In this document: in pieces, positions 55,646-63,346 of the stretch
Position numbering within the stretch: the first letter of the stretch is position 1
Layout of the letters: every line of letters starts with the position of its first letter
Source: Sinorhizobium terangae
Lineage (GTDB): Bacteria > Pseudomonadota > Alphaproteobacteria > Rhizobiales > Rhizobiaceae
Direction of reading: 5' to 3'
DNA: 64,000 nucleotides
NCBI RefSeq assembly: GCF_009601505.1
Contig: NZ_WITC01000017.1
Location: 186,001 to 250,000, forward strand
Made by a program: the position numbers and the translations under genes
Notes under the pieces: model-generated
What the model saw: only the letters and a program-made list of their open reading frames with translations
The model's database searches: none
Told to the model about the DNA's origin: nothing

Positions 55646-56917
55646 TCAGCGGATCAATATGGCCCGAAAATCATTGACGTTCGTCCCGGTCGGGCCGGGC
55701 ACGAAAAGGTCGCCACTCATCGCAAAGGCCGACCAGGCATCGTGGCGGGCGAGATGGCCGCGCGGATCGGCGCCGGCCGCCCGCATGCGGGCGACACTCG
55801 CGCCGTCGGCAAAGGCGCCGGCATTGTCCTCCGAGCCGTCGATGCCGTCGGTATCGGCGGCAAGCGCATCGATGCCGCCAACGCCATCGATGTCGAGCGC
55901 CAACGAGAGCAGAAACTCGCTGTTGCGCCCACCCTTGCCGTAGTTGTTGCCGGAAATCGTCACCGTCGTCTCGCCGCCGGAAAGCAGCACGACAGGCTTT
56001 TCGAAGGGTCGATCTCGCATTGCAACCTCGCGGGCGAGCGCCGCATGCATGCGGCCGATGTCGCGCGCCTCGCCCTCGATCGCATCCGAGAGGATCATGG
56101 CGTCGATGCCGAATTCTCGTGCGCGGGCCGCCGCCGCCTCCAGGGAAACGCTCGCGGAGGCGATCACATGGACCTCGTTGCCGGCAAAGGCGGGTTCGCC
56201 CGGGCCGGGGGCTCGCGCGGCATCGGACGCGAGATGCGCCATCACGCGCTCGGGCAAGGCCATGCTGTAGCGGGCGACGATCTCGCGCGCCTCCTCAAGG
56301 CTCGACCGATCCGGCACGGTCGGGCCCGAGGCAACGAAGGCGGGGTTGTCACCCGGAACATCCGAGACGACGAGGCTCACGACGCGCGCCGGCGCGGCGG
56401 CAAGCGCTAGCCGCCCGCCCTTGATCCGCGAGACATGCTTGCGGACCACGTTCATCGCCGAGATCGGCGCGCCGGAGGCGAGCAGCGCACGGTTGACGCC
56501 AATCTCGTCTTCGAGCGTCAGCCCCGTGGGTGGCGCGGGCAACAGCGCCGAGCCGCCACCGGAGACGAGCGCGATCATCAGATCGTCCGCCGTGAGTCCC
56601 TCGACCAGCTTGAGAAGCGCGGAGGATGCCGCAAGCCCGGCCTCGTCCGGCACCGGATGGGCCGATTGCAACACCTTGATGCGCTCGCATTTCTCGACCG
56701 GCCCGTGCCGGGCGACGACGGCGCCCGTCAGCGGCGCGTCCCAGAGCCGCTCGAAGGCGGCGGCCATCTGGCTTGCCGCCTTGCCGGCGCCGATGACGAT
56801 CGTGCGCCCCTTCGGCCTCTCGGGCAAATGCGCGCGGATGGCGGCGTAAGGATCGGCCGCCACCACGGCAGCCTCGAAGAGGGAGATCAGGAAGGAGCGC
56901 GGCTCGATCGGTGCCAT
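55646..56917 (-). CDS. glycerate 2-kinase (MOFRL family, TtuD/GckA-like)
   Basis: A 423-residue protein of the MOFRL/DUF4147 glycerate kinase family: TIVIGAGKAASQMAAAFERL at residues 44-63, LVSGGGSALLPAP, NVVRKHVSRIKGGRLA, VVLLSGGETTVTISG, and a C-terminal GGRNSEFLLSLAL and DTDGIDGSEDNAGAF. These phosphorylate D-glycerate to 2-phosphoglycerate; older annotations call them hydroxypyruvate reductases. The open frame extends to 57034, but the ATG at 56917 begins the recognisable domain; the Shine-Dalgarno is weak. It begins right after the small ORF at 56922 and is the last gene of the cluster. Confidence 0.87.
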   Translation of the reverse strand: MAPIEPRSFLISLFEAAVVAADPYAAIRAHLPERPKGRTIVIGAGKAASQMAAAFERLWDAPLTGAVVARHGPVEKCERIKVLQSAHPVPDEAGLAASSALLKLVEGLTADDLMIALVSGGGSALLPAPPTGLTLEDEIGVNRALLASGAPISAMNVVRKHVSRIKGGRLALAAAPARVVSLVVSDVPGDNPAFVASGPTVPDRSSLEEAREIVARYSMALPERVMAHLASDAARAPGPGEPAFAGNEVHVIASASVSLEAAAARAREFGIDAMILSDAIEGEARDIGRMHAALAREVAMRDRPFEKPVVLLSGGETTVTISGNNYGKGGRNSEFLLSLALDIDGVGGIDALAADTDGIDGSEDNAGAFADGASVARMRAAGADPRGHLARHDAWSAFAMSGDLFVPGPTGTNVNDFRAILIR

Positions 56918-56921
56918 GGAA

Positions 56922-57179
56922 TCAGTCCGGGATTTCGAGATCGTAGACGAAGACACCTTGGACGCCGCCTTGCGCCGCCGCAACGATTTTTGCGCCGGTC
57001 TTTTGATGTTCTGCGTCGTCGAGATAGGCGTCATGCACCTCTACGAGGCGCTGGCGAGTTCGACGGCAGCGATTGCCCCTCACCCTAACCCTCTCCCCGC
57101 CTGCGGGGAGAAGGTCGCGGCAGCGGGATGAGGGGCCAAATCCGGAGCTCCCGGCGAGGAAGACGCAATCGCGGATCAT
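56922..57179 (-). CDS. small ORF of unknown function carrying a RIME element in frame
   Basis: An 85-residue frame beginning MIRDCVFLAGSSGFG with an exceptionally good AAGGAGGTG seven bases before ATG 57179, only 14 bases after the GMC dehydrogenase stop. The middle third (SSRCRDLLPAGGERVRVRGN) is simply the translation of a RIME element; the C-terminal part (VEVHDAYLDDAEHQKTGAKI, VAAAQGGVQGVFVYDLEIPD) looks like normal protein and ends four bases before the glycerate kinase ATG. I do not recognise the family. Either a small gene invaded in frame by RIME, or a broken remnant still translated. Confidence 0.5.
   Translation of the reverse strand: MIRDCVFLAGSSGFGPSSRCRDLLPAGGERVRVRGNRCRRTRQRLVEVHDAYLDDAEHQKTGAKIVAAAQGGVQGVFVYDLEIPD
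57075..57136. repeat. short RIME-type element inside the small ORF
   Basis: The ends GCCCCTCA (57075-57082) and TGAGGGGC (57129-57136) enclose one CCTCTCCCCGC/GCGGGGAGAAGG hairpin and GTCGCGGCAGCGGGA. It is the single-hairpin form, about 62 bases, lying within a translated-looking frame on the minus strand. Confidence 0.85.
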
Positions 57180-57193
57180 CGCACCCACCTCCT

Positions 57194-58849
57194 TCAGCGA
57201 ACCTCGGCCCGCGCCCGCGGGCGCATGTCGTTGCGCTCATGCTGGAAGATCGCAGGCGGCAGCGGCGGCAGGCCGCGGATGATATCCGCCCCCTTCTCGC
57301 CCATCATGATCGTCGGCCCGTTGGTGTTGCAGGAGGGCACGCGCGGCATCACCGAACTGTCGCAGACCCGCAAGCCGTCGAGCCCGCGCACCTTGAGCTC
57401 CAGATCGACCACAGCCATGGCGTCCGTGCCCATCTTGCAGGTGCCGACGGGGTGGTGGTCGGTCTTGGCGTTGGTGCAGCCATATTCGAAGAGCTGCTCT
57501 TCCGTCCGGATATCGTTACCCGGCAAACGTTCGGCGAGCACATAGGACTTGAGCGCCGGCTGCTGCATGATTTCGCGGGCGATCCTGAGACCTTCGAGCG
57601 ACATCTTGCGGTCGTGCGGATCCTCCCAATAGTTCGGATCGATGAGCGGCGCCGCCGCCGGATCGGAGGAGGAAAGCCGGACAGTGCCGCGCGAGCGCGG
57701 ATGCAGATAGGCGGAGTTCAGCGTCACCCCTGCATTCTTGAGGCGCGCGACGCCCGCCTCGATGCCGGAGCCGAGACCGAGATGGAACTGGATGTCGGGC
57801 GAGCGCGCATCCGGATCGGCATACCAGAAGCCGCCGGTCTCGAAGAGCGAGGAGGCGACGGGACCGGTGCGGAAGAGCACATATTGCAGGCCCGCCCAGA
57901 ACGTGCGGTGCAGCTTGGCGACATTGTCATAGGTGTGGTCGCCGGTGCACTCGGAAATAACGAAGAGATCAAGGTGGTCCTGCAGGTTGCCGCCGACGCC
58001 GGGGAGATCGTGGCGGACGGCGACGCCGACCGCGCGCAGATGGTCAGCCGGCCCGATGCCGGATTGCAGGAGCAGCTTCGGCGAGCCGATTGCGCCAGAA
58101 GCGACGAGCACCTCGCGGTCCGCCCGGATCGTTTCGCTCCCCTTGGCCGTCACCACCTCGACGCCGACCGCTCGGCTACCCTCAAGCACGATTCGGGCGA
58201 CACGGGCGCCGGTGCGCACCGTGAGGTTTTTTCGATCCTTGATCGGCGAGAGATAGGCAAGCGAGGCGGACGAGCGGCGGCGGTTGCGTTGCGTCAGCTG
58301 ATAAAAGCCGACACCCGCCTGCTGTTTCCCGTTGAAATCGTGATTGTAGGGAATGCCAAGTTCCTGGCCAGCGCGGATATAGGCGTCGCAGATCGGCAGC
58401 GCCGAGACCGGCATCGAAACGCCGAGCGGCCCGCCATAGGAATGATAATCGTCGGCAAAGCGCTGGTTGTCCTCGGCGCGCTTGAAATAGGGCAACACGC
58501 TCCGATAGTCCCAGCCGGTGCAGCCGTCTTCGCGCGCCCAGAGATCGTAATCGACGGCGTTGCCGCGGGTATAGAGCTGTGCATTGATCGAAGAGCCGCC
58601 GCCGATCACCTTCGCCTGCGTATAGCGCAGCACCCTGCCCTTCATGTGCTTCTGCGGCACCGTATGCCAGCCCCAGCTTGCGACGCCCTTTGTCATCTTG
58701 GCGAAGCCAGCGGGCATGTGGAACAGCGGGTTCCAGTCGCCGCCACCGGCTTCGAGCAGCAGCACCTTGACCGTCGGGTCCTCGCTCAATCGGTTGGCAA
58801 GAACGCATCCGGCCGGGCCGGCGCCAGTGATGATGTAGTCGTAGGCCAT
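57194..58849 (-). CDS. GMC family FAD oxidoreductase (choline dehydrogenase-like)
   Basis: A 551-residue flavoenzyme of the glucose-methanol-choline family: FAD dinucleotide motif YIITGAGPAGCVLANRLS at residues 5-22 with LLLEAGGGD, the GMC signature YTQAKVIGGGSSINAQLYTRG, GAIGSPKLLLQSGIGP, and the C-terminal active-site region DHHPVGTCKMG ... PSCNTNGPTIMMGEKGADI. It oxidises an alcohol to an aldehyde or ketone; no signal peptide, so it acts in the cytoplasm. It lies in the cluster with a second GMC enzyme, an SDR and a sugar importer, so the substrate is more likely a carbohydrate-derived alcohol than choline. Confidence 0.9.
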   Translation of the reverse strand: MAYDYIITGAGPAGCVLANRLSEDPTVKVLLLEAGGGDWNPLFHMPAGFAKMTKGVASWGWHTVPQKHMKGRVLRYTQAKVIGGGSSINAQLYTRGNAVDYDLWAREDGCTGWDYRSVLPYFKRAEDNQRFADDYHSYGGPLGVSMPVSALPICDAYIRAGQELGIPYNHDFNGKQQAGVGFYQLTQRNRRRSSASLAYLSPIKDRKNLTVRTGARVARIVLEGSRAVGVEVVTAKGSETIRADREVLVASGAIGSPKLLLQSGIGPADHLRAVGVAVRHDLPGVGGNLQDHLDLFVISECTGDHTYDNVAKLHRTFWAGLQYVLFRTGPVASSLFETGGFWYADPDARSPDIQFHLGLGSGIEAGVARLKNAGVTLNSAYLHPRSRGTVRLSSSDPAAAPLIDPNYWEDPHDRKMSLEGLRIAREIMQQPALKSYVLAERLPGNDIRTEEQLFEYGCTNAKTDHHPVGTCKMGTDAMAVVDLELKVRGLDGLRVCDSSVMPRVPSCNTNGPTIMMGEKGADIIRGLPPLPPAIFQHERNDMRPRARAEVR

Positions 58850-58915
58850 TCACATCGTCCTCAAGGTTCGCGCCTTGGCGCGATCATTAGTTCATTGCCT
58901 CTTTGCCGATTGGCC

Positions 58916-59047
58916 GCCCCTCATCCGGCTGCCGCCACCTTCTCCCCGCAGGCGGGGAGAAGGGACTCGCGGCCCCTCACAGCGATCGCATCTCGCCGGG
59001 CACGTCCCCTCTCCCCACCTGCGGGGAGAGGGTTAGGGTTGAGGGGC
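58916..59047. repeat. RIME-type palindromic element between SDR and GMC genes
   Basis: GCCCCTCATCCGGCTGCCGCCACC, a CTTCTCCCCGC/GCGGGGAGAAGG hairpin, then CCCCTCTCCCCACC/GGTGGGGAGAGGG-like pairing (CCTGCGGGGAGAGGGTTAGGG), ending GAGGGGC at 59047. It occupies most of the 217-base gap between the SDR stop and the GMC start and may split or modulate the transcript. Confidence 0.85.
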
Positions 59048-59066
59048 AGCGCCCCACGCGACGACC

Positions 59067-59840
59067 TCACAACCGGCTGATCGACAGTCCTCCATCGGCC
59101 TGGATGACCGACCCCGTGGCGAAACCGAACTGCCCGCCGGCAAGCCCGGCGACGATCTTGCCGATGTCGTCCGGCTCTCCCCATCGCCGCATAGGCACCA
59201 GCCCGTCCGCAATCAGCGCGTCGTATTTGCCGGAAACGCTCGCGGTCATGTCCGAGCGAATGATGCCGGGCCGAACTTCGAAGACCGAGATACCGGTCTC
59301 GGCGAGCCTCAACGCCAGTCCCTGGCTGAAGGCCGCGAGCCCCGCCTTGCTCATGCAATAGTCGAGCCGCTCCGGCGATGTCATCGCCGCGGAGACCGAG
59401 GTGATGTTGATGATCGAGCGGGGCGCAATGGGCTGCGTGGCCAGCATCGCCTTCAGGACCGCCTGGGTGAAGAAAACCGTGCCGCGCAGGTTGATGCCGA
59501 CGATCGTGTCGAAATTCTCAGGCTCCAGGTCGAGGAAATCGCCGCGCACGACGGACGCGATCCCGGCATTGTTGACGAGGCAATCGATGCTGCCGAACGC
59601 CTCCATGACCGAGTCCACGGTCGCCTGGTGGGTGGCGAGGTCGGCAAGATCCGCCTGAAGAAAGATCGCGCGGGCACCGAGAGTACGGAGCGCGGCGAGT
59701 ACGGGTGCTACACCATCGGCATCACCGATGCCCGTGATGGCGATGTCGAAACCGCCTGCCGCGAGCGCGCGAGCGATGCCACGCCCAATGCCGCGCCGGC
59801 CGCCGGTGACAACCGCAACGGGACGTGCCTTGTCCGTCAT
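59067..59840 (-). CDS. SDR family NAD(P)-dependent oxidoreductase
   Basis: A 257-residue classical short-chain dehydrogenase: cofactor motif TGGRRGIGRGIA at residues 13-24, NNAG, catalytic Ser (INITSVSAAMTSPE), YCMSKAG with the Tyr-Lys pair, and C-terminal GSVIQADGGLSISRL. It probably oxidises a sugar or polyol hydroxyl or reduces the matching ketone. Its start overlaps the stop of the upstream GMC gene (59837-59840), so the two are coupled and likely act on one substrate. Confidence 0.9.
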   Translation of the reverse strand: MTDKARPVAVVTGGRRGIGRGIARALAAGGFDIAITGIGDADGVAPVLAALRTLGARAIFLQADLADLATHQATVDSVMEAFGSIDCLVNNAGIASVVRGDFLDLEPENFDTIVGINLRGTVFFTQAVLKAMLATQPIAPRSIINITSVSAAMTSPERLDYCMSKAGLAAFSQGLALRLAETGISVFEVRPGIIRSDMTASVSGKYDALIADGLVPMRRWGEPDDIGKIVAGLAGGQFGFATGSVIQADGGLSISRL

Positions 59841-61351
59841 GACCGAAGATCCTCTTTAGCAATGTGATCCGCGACGCGCAGCGCCTGCGCCGCCACGGTT
59901 AGCGCCGGGTTTACCGCAGCTGAGGTCGGCAGGAAGCCGGCATCGACGACGAAAAGGTTCGGATGATCGAACGCCCGGCAATAGACATCGAGCGGCGCCT
60001 CATTCGGGTCCTTGCCGATCCTGACCGTGCCGCACTGATGCGACGGCGTGCGCTTGTCGAAGGCCCGCGCCAGCACGACCGGAAAGCCTGCCTGCCGCAA
60101 CACCTTCTTCAGCTTGCTGACCAGGTTGAGATGGGCTTGCCAGTTCGTTCGCACCCATTGGAGCACGACGCGGTCGCCATCGACCATGATGCGGCTTTCG
60201 GGCGACGGCAGGTCTTCGCTCATGGCGTAGAAGTCGATGGCGTGGCCCGACACCTGGTTCAGGAGCCACTCCGGCATTGATGGCATGTTCGCCTTCAGGA
60301 TCGCGCCCGACACGCGCCCAAGGAGCTGGATATTGCCGAGCGGCGGTCCGCCCTCTCCGTCCGAGAGATAAAAATCGTTGAGGCCGAAGGTCTTCTGGTA
60401 GACCGAGTCGTTGCGATACCAGGGGCTGAGCGCGATGACCGCGCTTGAATTGTGGTTCATGAAGTTGCGGCCAACCTGATCGGAGCGGTTCGCAAGCCCC
60501 GTCGGGTTGCGACTATCCGCAGAGCGCAACAGCAGCACGGCCGACTGCACCGCCCCGGCGGAAAGTATGACGAGCCGTGGCGACACGGCTCGCTCCACGC
60601 CATCCTGGACGTAGTAGACGGTCTCGATGGTCTTGCCGTCCGGCGCCGTCGCCAGCCGGGTAACACGCGAACCGATCTGCAACTTGACATTCGGGTATTC
60701 CAGCGCCGTCGTCAGCGCCGCGGTCTCGGCATCCATCTTGCCGTCAAAGCTGTTCGGATGCGCGTCCCAGGGCGTCTTCGCTTTGGCGAGCCAGCGTTCG
60801 ATGTCGATGCCGAGCGGCAGCGAATAGGGATGCAGGCCGTTTCGCCACAGACGCTTGCGGACGCTAGCGATCGGCGGCTCGTCCGCAACGGGGCCGTAGC
60901 TGTAGGTGTTTGAGTGGTAAGGCTCGGTCGGGTCTTCGCCGAGGACGCCGCGCACCTGATAGAGCGCCTCCGCCTTGGAATACCACGGCTCCAGCTCTTC
61001 GTACGGAAACGGCCACGCGGGGGAGACGCCGTCGAGATGCTGCATCTCCTCGAAATCCTCACGGCGGTAACGGGTGAGCACAGCGCCGTAGAATTTCGAG
61101 TTGCCCCCGACATTGTAGTAGTTGCCCGGGTTGAAGCCGAGGCCGCCCGCCTCGTACCAGGTCTCTTTCGGCCGGAAATGCCCGCGCTGGAAGATCGCCC
61201 GCTGATCCCGGTTTTCCGGACGGTCCTCGATGTGAACGCCCGCCTCGAGGATCAGGATCTCGGCGCCCGACGGGGCAAGGCCCGCCGCGACGGTCGCGCC
61301 GCCGATTCCAGATCCGACGATGACGATATCCGGTTGGCCTGCCATGCTCAT
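59837..61351 (-). CDS. GMC family FAD oxidoreductase (second, divergent subtype)
   Basis: A 504-residue GMC-type flavoprotein: FAD motif IVIVGSGIGGATVAAGLA near residues 9-26, LILEAG, an insertion region NPGNYYNVGGNSKFYGAVLTR in place of the usual GMC signature, ILSAGAVQSAVLLLRSA, and a C-terminal HQCGTVRIG ... NLFVVDAGFLPTSAAVNPALTVAAQALR. No signal peptide. It differs strongly from the GMC enzyme at 57194 and belongs to the subgroup with sugar/polyol dehydrogenases. It overlaps both the ABC ATPase gene (61348-61351) and the SDR gene, tying it to the transported substrate. Confidence 0.88.
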   Translation of the reverse strand: MSMAGQPDIVIVGSGIGGATVAAGLAPSGAEILILEAGVHIEDRPENRDQRAIFQRGHFRPKETWYEAGGLGFNPGNYYNVGGNSKFYGAVLTRYRREDFEEMQHLDGVSPAWPFPYEELEPWYSKAEALYQVRGVLGEDPTEPYHSNTYSYGPVADEPPIASVRKRLWRNGLHPYSLPLGIDIERWLAKAKTPWDAHPNSFDGKMDAETAALTTALEYPNVKLQIGSRVTRLATAPDGKTIETVYYVQDGVERAVSPRLVILSAGAVQSAVLLLRSADSRNPTGLANRSDQVGRNFMNHNSSAVIALSPWYRNDSVYQKTFGLNDFYLSDGEGGPPLGNIQLLGRVSGAILKANMPSMPEWLLNQVSGHAIDFYAMSEDLPSPESRIMVDGDRVVLQWVRTNWQAHLNLVSKLKKVLRQAGFPVVLARAFDKRTPSHQCGTVRIGKDPNEAPLDVYCRAFDHPNLFVVDAGFLPTSAAVNPALTVAAQALRVADHIAKEDLRS

Positions 61352-62460
61352 GCGATCCGCATCTCACTCTGCGGGTCGAAGAACACCGCCTTGTCGAGGT
61401 TGAAGGCGAGCCGCGACGTTTGACCCGGCGCGATACGCGCATCGGCGCGCAGCCGCGCGACGATCTCCTTGCCGCCGAGACGAGTGACCGCAAAGGTGTC
61501 GGAGCCGGCCGGCTCTACCACTTCGATCAGGCAGTCGCCCTCGGCGATGAACTTCGCATTGCGGTCGGCGCCGTCCGGATCGGTCAGGGCTTCCGGACGA
61601 ATGCCGAACACCACGTCCTTGCCGGCATAGGCCGAAAGCGCGCCATTATGGGGCACCGCGAGCTTCAGGGGCTCGCTGTTCGGCCGCTCCAAAGTCACCG
61701 CGACGTTCGCTCCTGCCGCCTCGATCCGGGCCTTCAGCAGGTTCATCGCCGGCGATCCCATGAAGTCCGCGACAAACATGTTGGCGGGGTTGTTGTAGAT
61801 TTCGGACGGCGTTCCGAACTGCTGCAGCACGCCGTCGCGCAGGACGGCGATCTTCGTGGCGAGTGTCATCGCCTCGATCTGATCATGCGTCACGTAGACG
61901 ATCGTCGTCTTCATGCGGTTGTGCAGGCGCTTGATCTCGGTACGCATGTCGACGCGGAGCTTCGCGTCGAGGTTCGACAGCGGCTCGTCGAAGAGGAAGA
62001 CCTGCGGATTGCGCACCAGCGCGCGGCCCATGGCAACGCGCTGGCGCTGGCCGCCCGAGAGCTGGCTCGGTTTGCGGTCGAGCAGGTGGCCGATCTGCAG
62101 CATGTCGGCAACCTGCTTGATCGCCTTCTCGCGCTCCTCCTTCGGCACGCCGCGGATCTCCATGCCGAAGGCGATGTTTCCGGCAACCGTCATGTTCGGA
62201 TAGAGCGCGTAGGACTGGAACACCATGGCGATGTCGCGCTTCGATGGGTGCAGCCCCGAGACCGACCGGCCGTTGATGGCGATGTCGCCCGCGGTAATCG
62301 GTTCCAGACCCGCGATCGTGTTCAGGAGGGTCGACTTGCCGCAGCCAGACGGGCCGACGAGCACGAGAAACCCGCCCCTTTCGATCTCGATATTGATGTC
62401 CTTGAGAATCTCCAGTGAGCCGTAGGACTTGCGCAGGTTGCTGATTTTCAAGAATGACAT
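61348..62460 (-). CDS. carbohydrate ABC transporter ATP-binding protein (UgpC/MalK type)
   Basis: A 370-residue ATPase: Walker A GPSGCGKST (near residue 38), Q-loop MVFQSYALYPNMTV, signature LSGGQRQR, Walker B VFLFDEPLSNLDAKLR, H-loop VTHDQIEAMTLA, then a C-terminal TOBE/OB domain (GIRPEAL, ending ARIAPGQTSRLAFNLDKAVF). It energises sugar import with the two permeases that lie upstream on the same strand. It starts four bases after the permease gene stop and overlaps the GMC gene by four bases. Confidence 0.93.
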   Translation of the reverse strand: MSFLKISNLRKSYGSLEILKDINIEIERGGFLVLVGPSGCGKSTLLNTIAGLEPITAGDIAINGRSVSGLHPSKRDIAMVFQSYALYPNMTVAGNIAFGMEIRGVPKEEREKAIKQVADMLQIGHLLDRKPSQLSGGQRQRVAMGRALVRNPQVFLFDEPLSNLDAKLRVDMRTEIKRLHNRMKTTIVYVTHDQIEAMTLATKIAVLRDGVLQQFGTPSEIYNNPANMFVADFMGSPAMNLLKARIEAAGANVAVTLERPNSEPLKLAVPHNGALSAYAGKDVVFGIRPEALTDPDGADRNAKFIAEGDCLIEVVEPAGSDTFAVTRLGGKEIVARLRADARIAPGQTSRLAFNLDKAVFFDPQSEMRIA

Positions 62461-62464
62461 GAGC

Positions 62465-63346
62465 TTATCCTTTCACGGCACCGGACATCAGCCCGCGAAC
62501 GAAGTAGCGGCCGGACACGATGTAGACGATGAGCGTTGGCAGGGCGGCGAGAATCGCGCCCGCGAAGTGAACGTTGTATTCCTTGACGCCTGTCGACGAG
62601 CTCACGAGGTTGTTGAGCGCGACCGTCATCGGCGTCGAGAACGGACCCGAGAACGAGGCGCCGAACAGGAAGTCGTTCCAGATATTGGTGAACTGCCAGA
62701 TGACCGACACGACGATGATCGGACCGGAGGACGGCAGCATGATCCGCCGGAAGATCTGGAAGAAGCCGGCGCCGTCGATCTGCGCTGCGCGCACCAGTTC
62801 GGTCGGGAAGGCCTCGTAGTAGTTGCGGAAATAGAGCGTCGTGAAGCCGATGCCATAGACCACATGCACGAGGATCAGTCCCCAGATCGACCCTGCGAGG
62901 CCGAGGACGCCGAGGATGCGCGCCATCGGGATCAGCACGATCTGGAACGGGATGAAGCAGGAGAGCAGCAGCATGCCGAAGAAGATGTTGGCACCCGGGA
63001 AGCGCCATTTTGTCAGGACGTAACCGTTGAGCGCACCGACGATCGTCGAGATCGCGACGGCCGGAACCACCATCAGGATCGAGTTGATGAAGAAGGGGCG
63101 AAGGCCCGTCGGCTGGACGCCGATCTGCGCCGTCGACCAGGCCGAAAGCCAGGGCTCGACCGTCCAGGTCTGCGGCAGGTTCAGCATGCCGCCCTGGCGG
63201 ATCTCGTCGAGCGGCTTCAGGGAATTCACCACCATCACGTAGAGCGGCAGCAGAGAATAGAGCGCGAAGACGATGAGCGCTGTGTAGATCAACGCCCGTG
63301 TGAGACGGTTGTGCGAGATGACATTGTCTGGGCTGGGGGCGCGCAT
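62465..63346 (-). CDS. carbohydrate ABC transporter permease (MalG type)
   Basis: A 293-residue permease with about six transmembrane helices (first ALIYTALIVFALYSLLPLYVMV) and the EAA loop YEAFPTELVRAAQIDGAGFF followed by IFRRIMLPSSGPII, as in MalG/UgpE-type proteins. It pairs with the upstream MalF-type permease, whose stop shares a base with this ATG (TGATG at 63344-63348), showing translational coupling. Substrate is probably a mono- or disaccharide or polyol. Confidence 0.93.
   Translation of the reverse strand: MRAPSPDNVISHNRLTRALIYTALIVFALYSLLPLYVMVVNSLKPLDEIRQGGMLNLPQTWTVEPWLSAWSTAQIGVQPTGLRPFFINSILMVVPAVAISTIVGALNGYVLTKWRFPGANIFFGMLLLSCFIPFQIVLIPMARILGVLGLAGSIWGLILVHVVYGIGFTTLYFRNYYEAFPTELVRAAQIDGAGFFQIFRRIMLPSSGPIIVVSVIWQFTNIWNDFLFGASFSGPFSTPMTVALNNLVSSSTGVKEYNVHFAGAILAALPTLIVYIVSGRYFVRGLMSGAVKG

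Noticed and set aside
57194..58849. betA (choline dehydrogenase) for the GMC gene
   Set aside because: The family signature fits choline dehydrogenase-like enzymes, but there is no betB, betI or betC neighbour and the context is carbohydrate-related.
59067..59840. Fatty-acid FabG assignment for the SDR gene
   Set aside because: SDR sequence is compatible, but no fatty-acid genes are nearby and it overlaps a GMC oxidoreductase in a sugar-transport cluster, so only the family is given.
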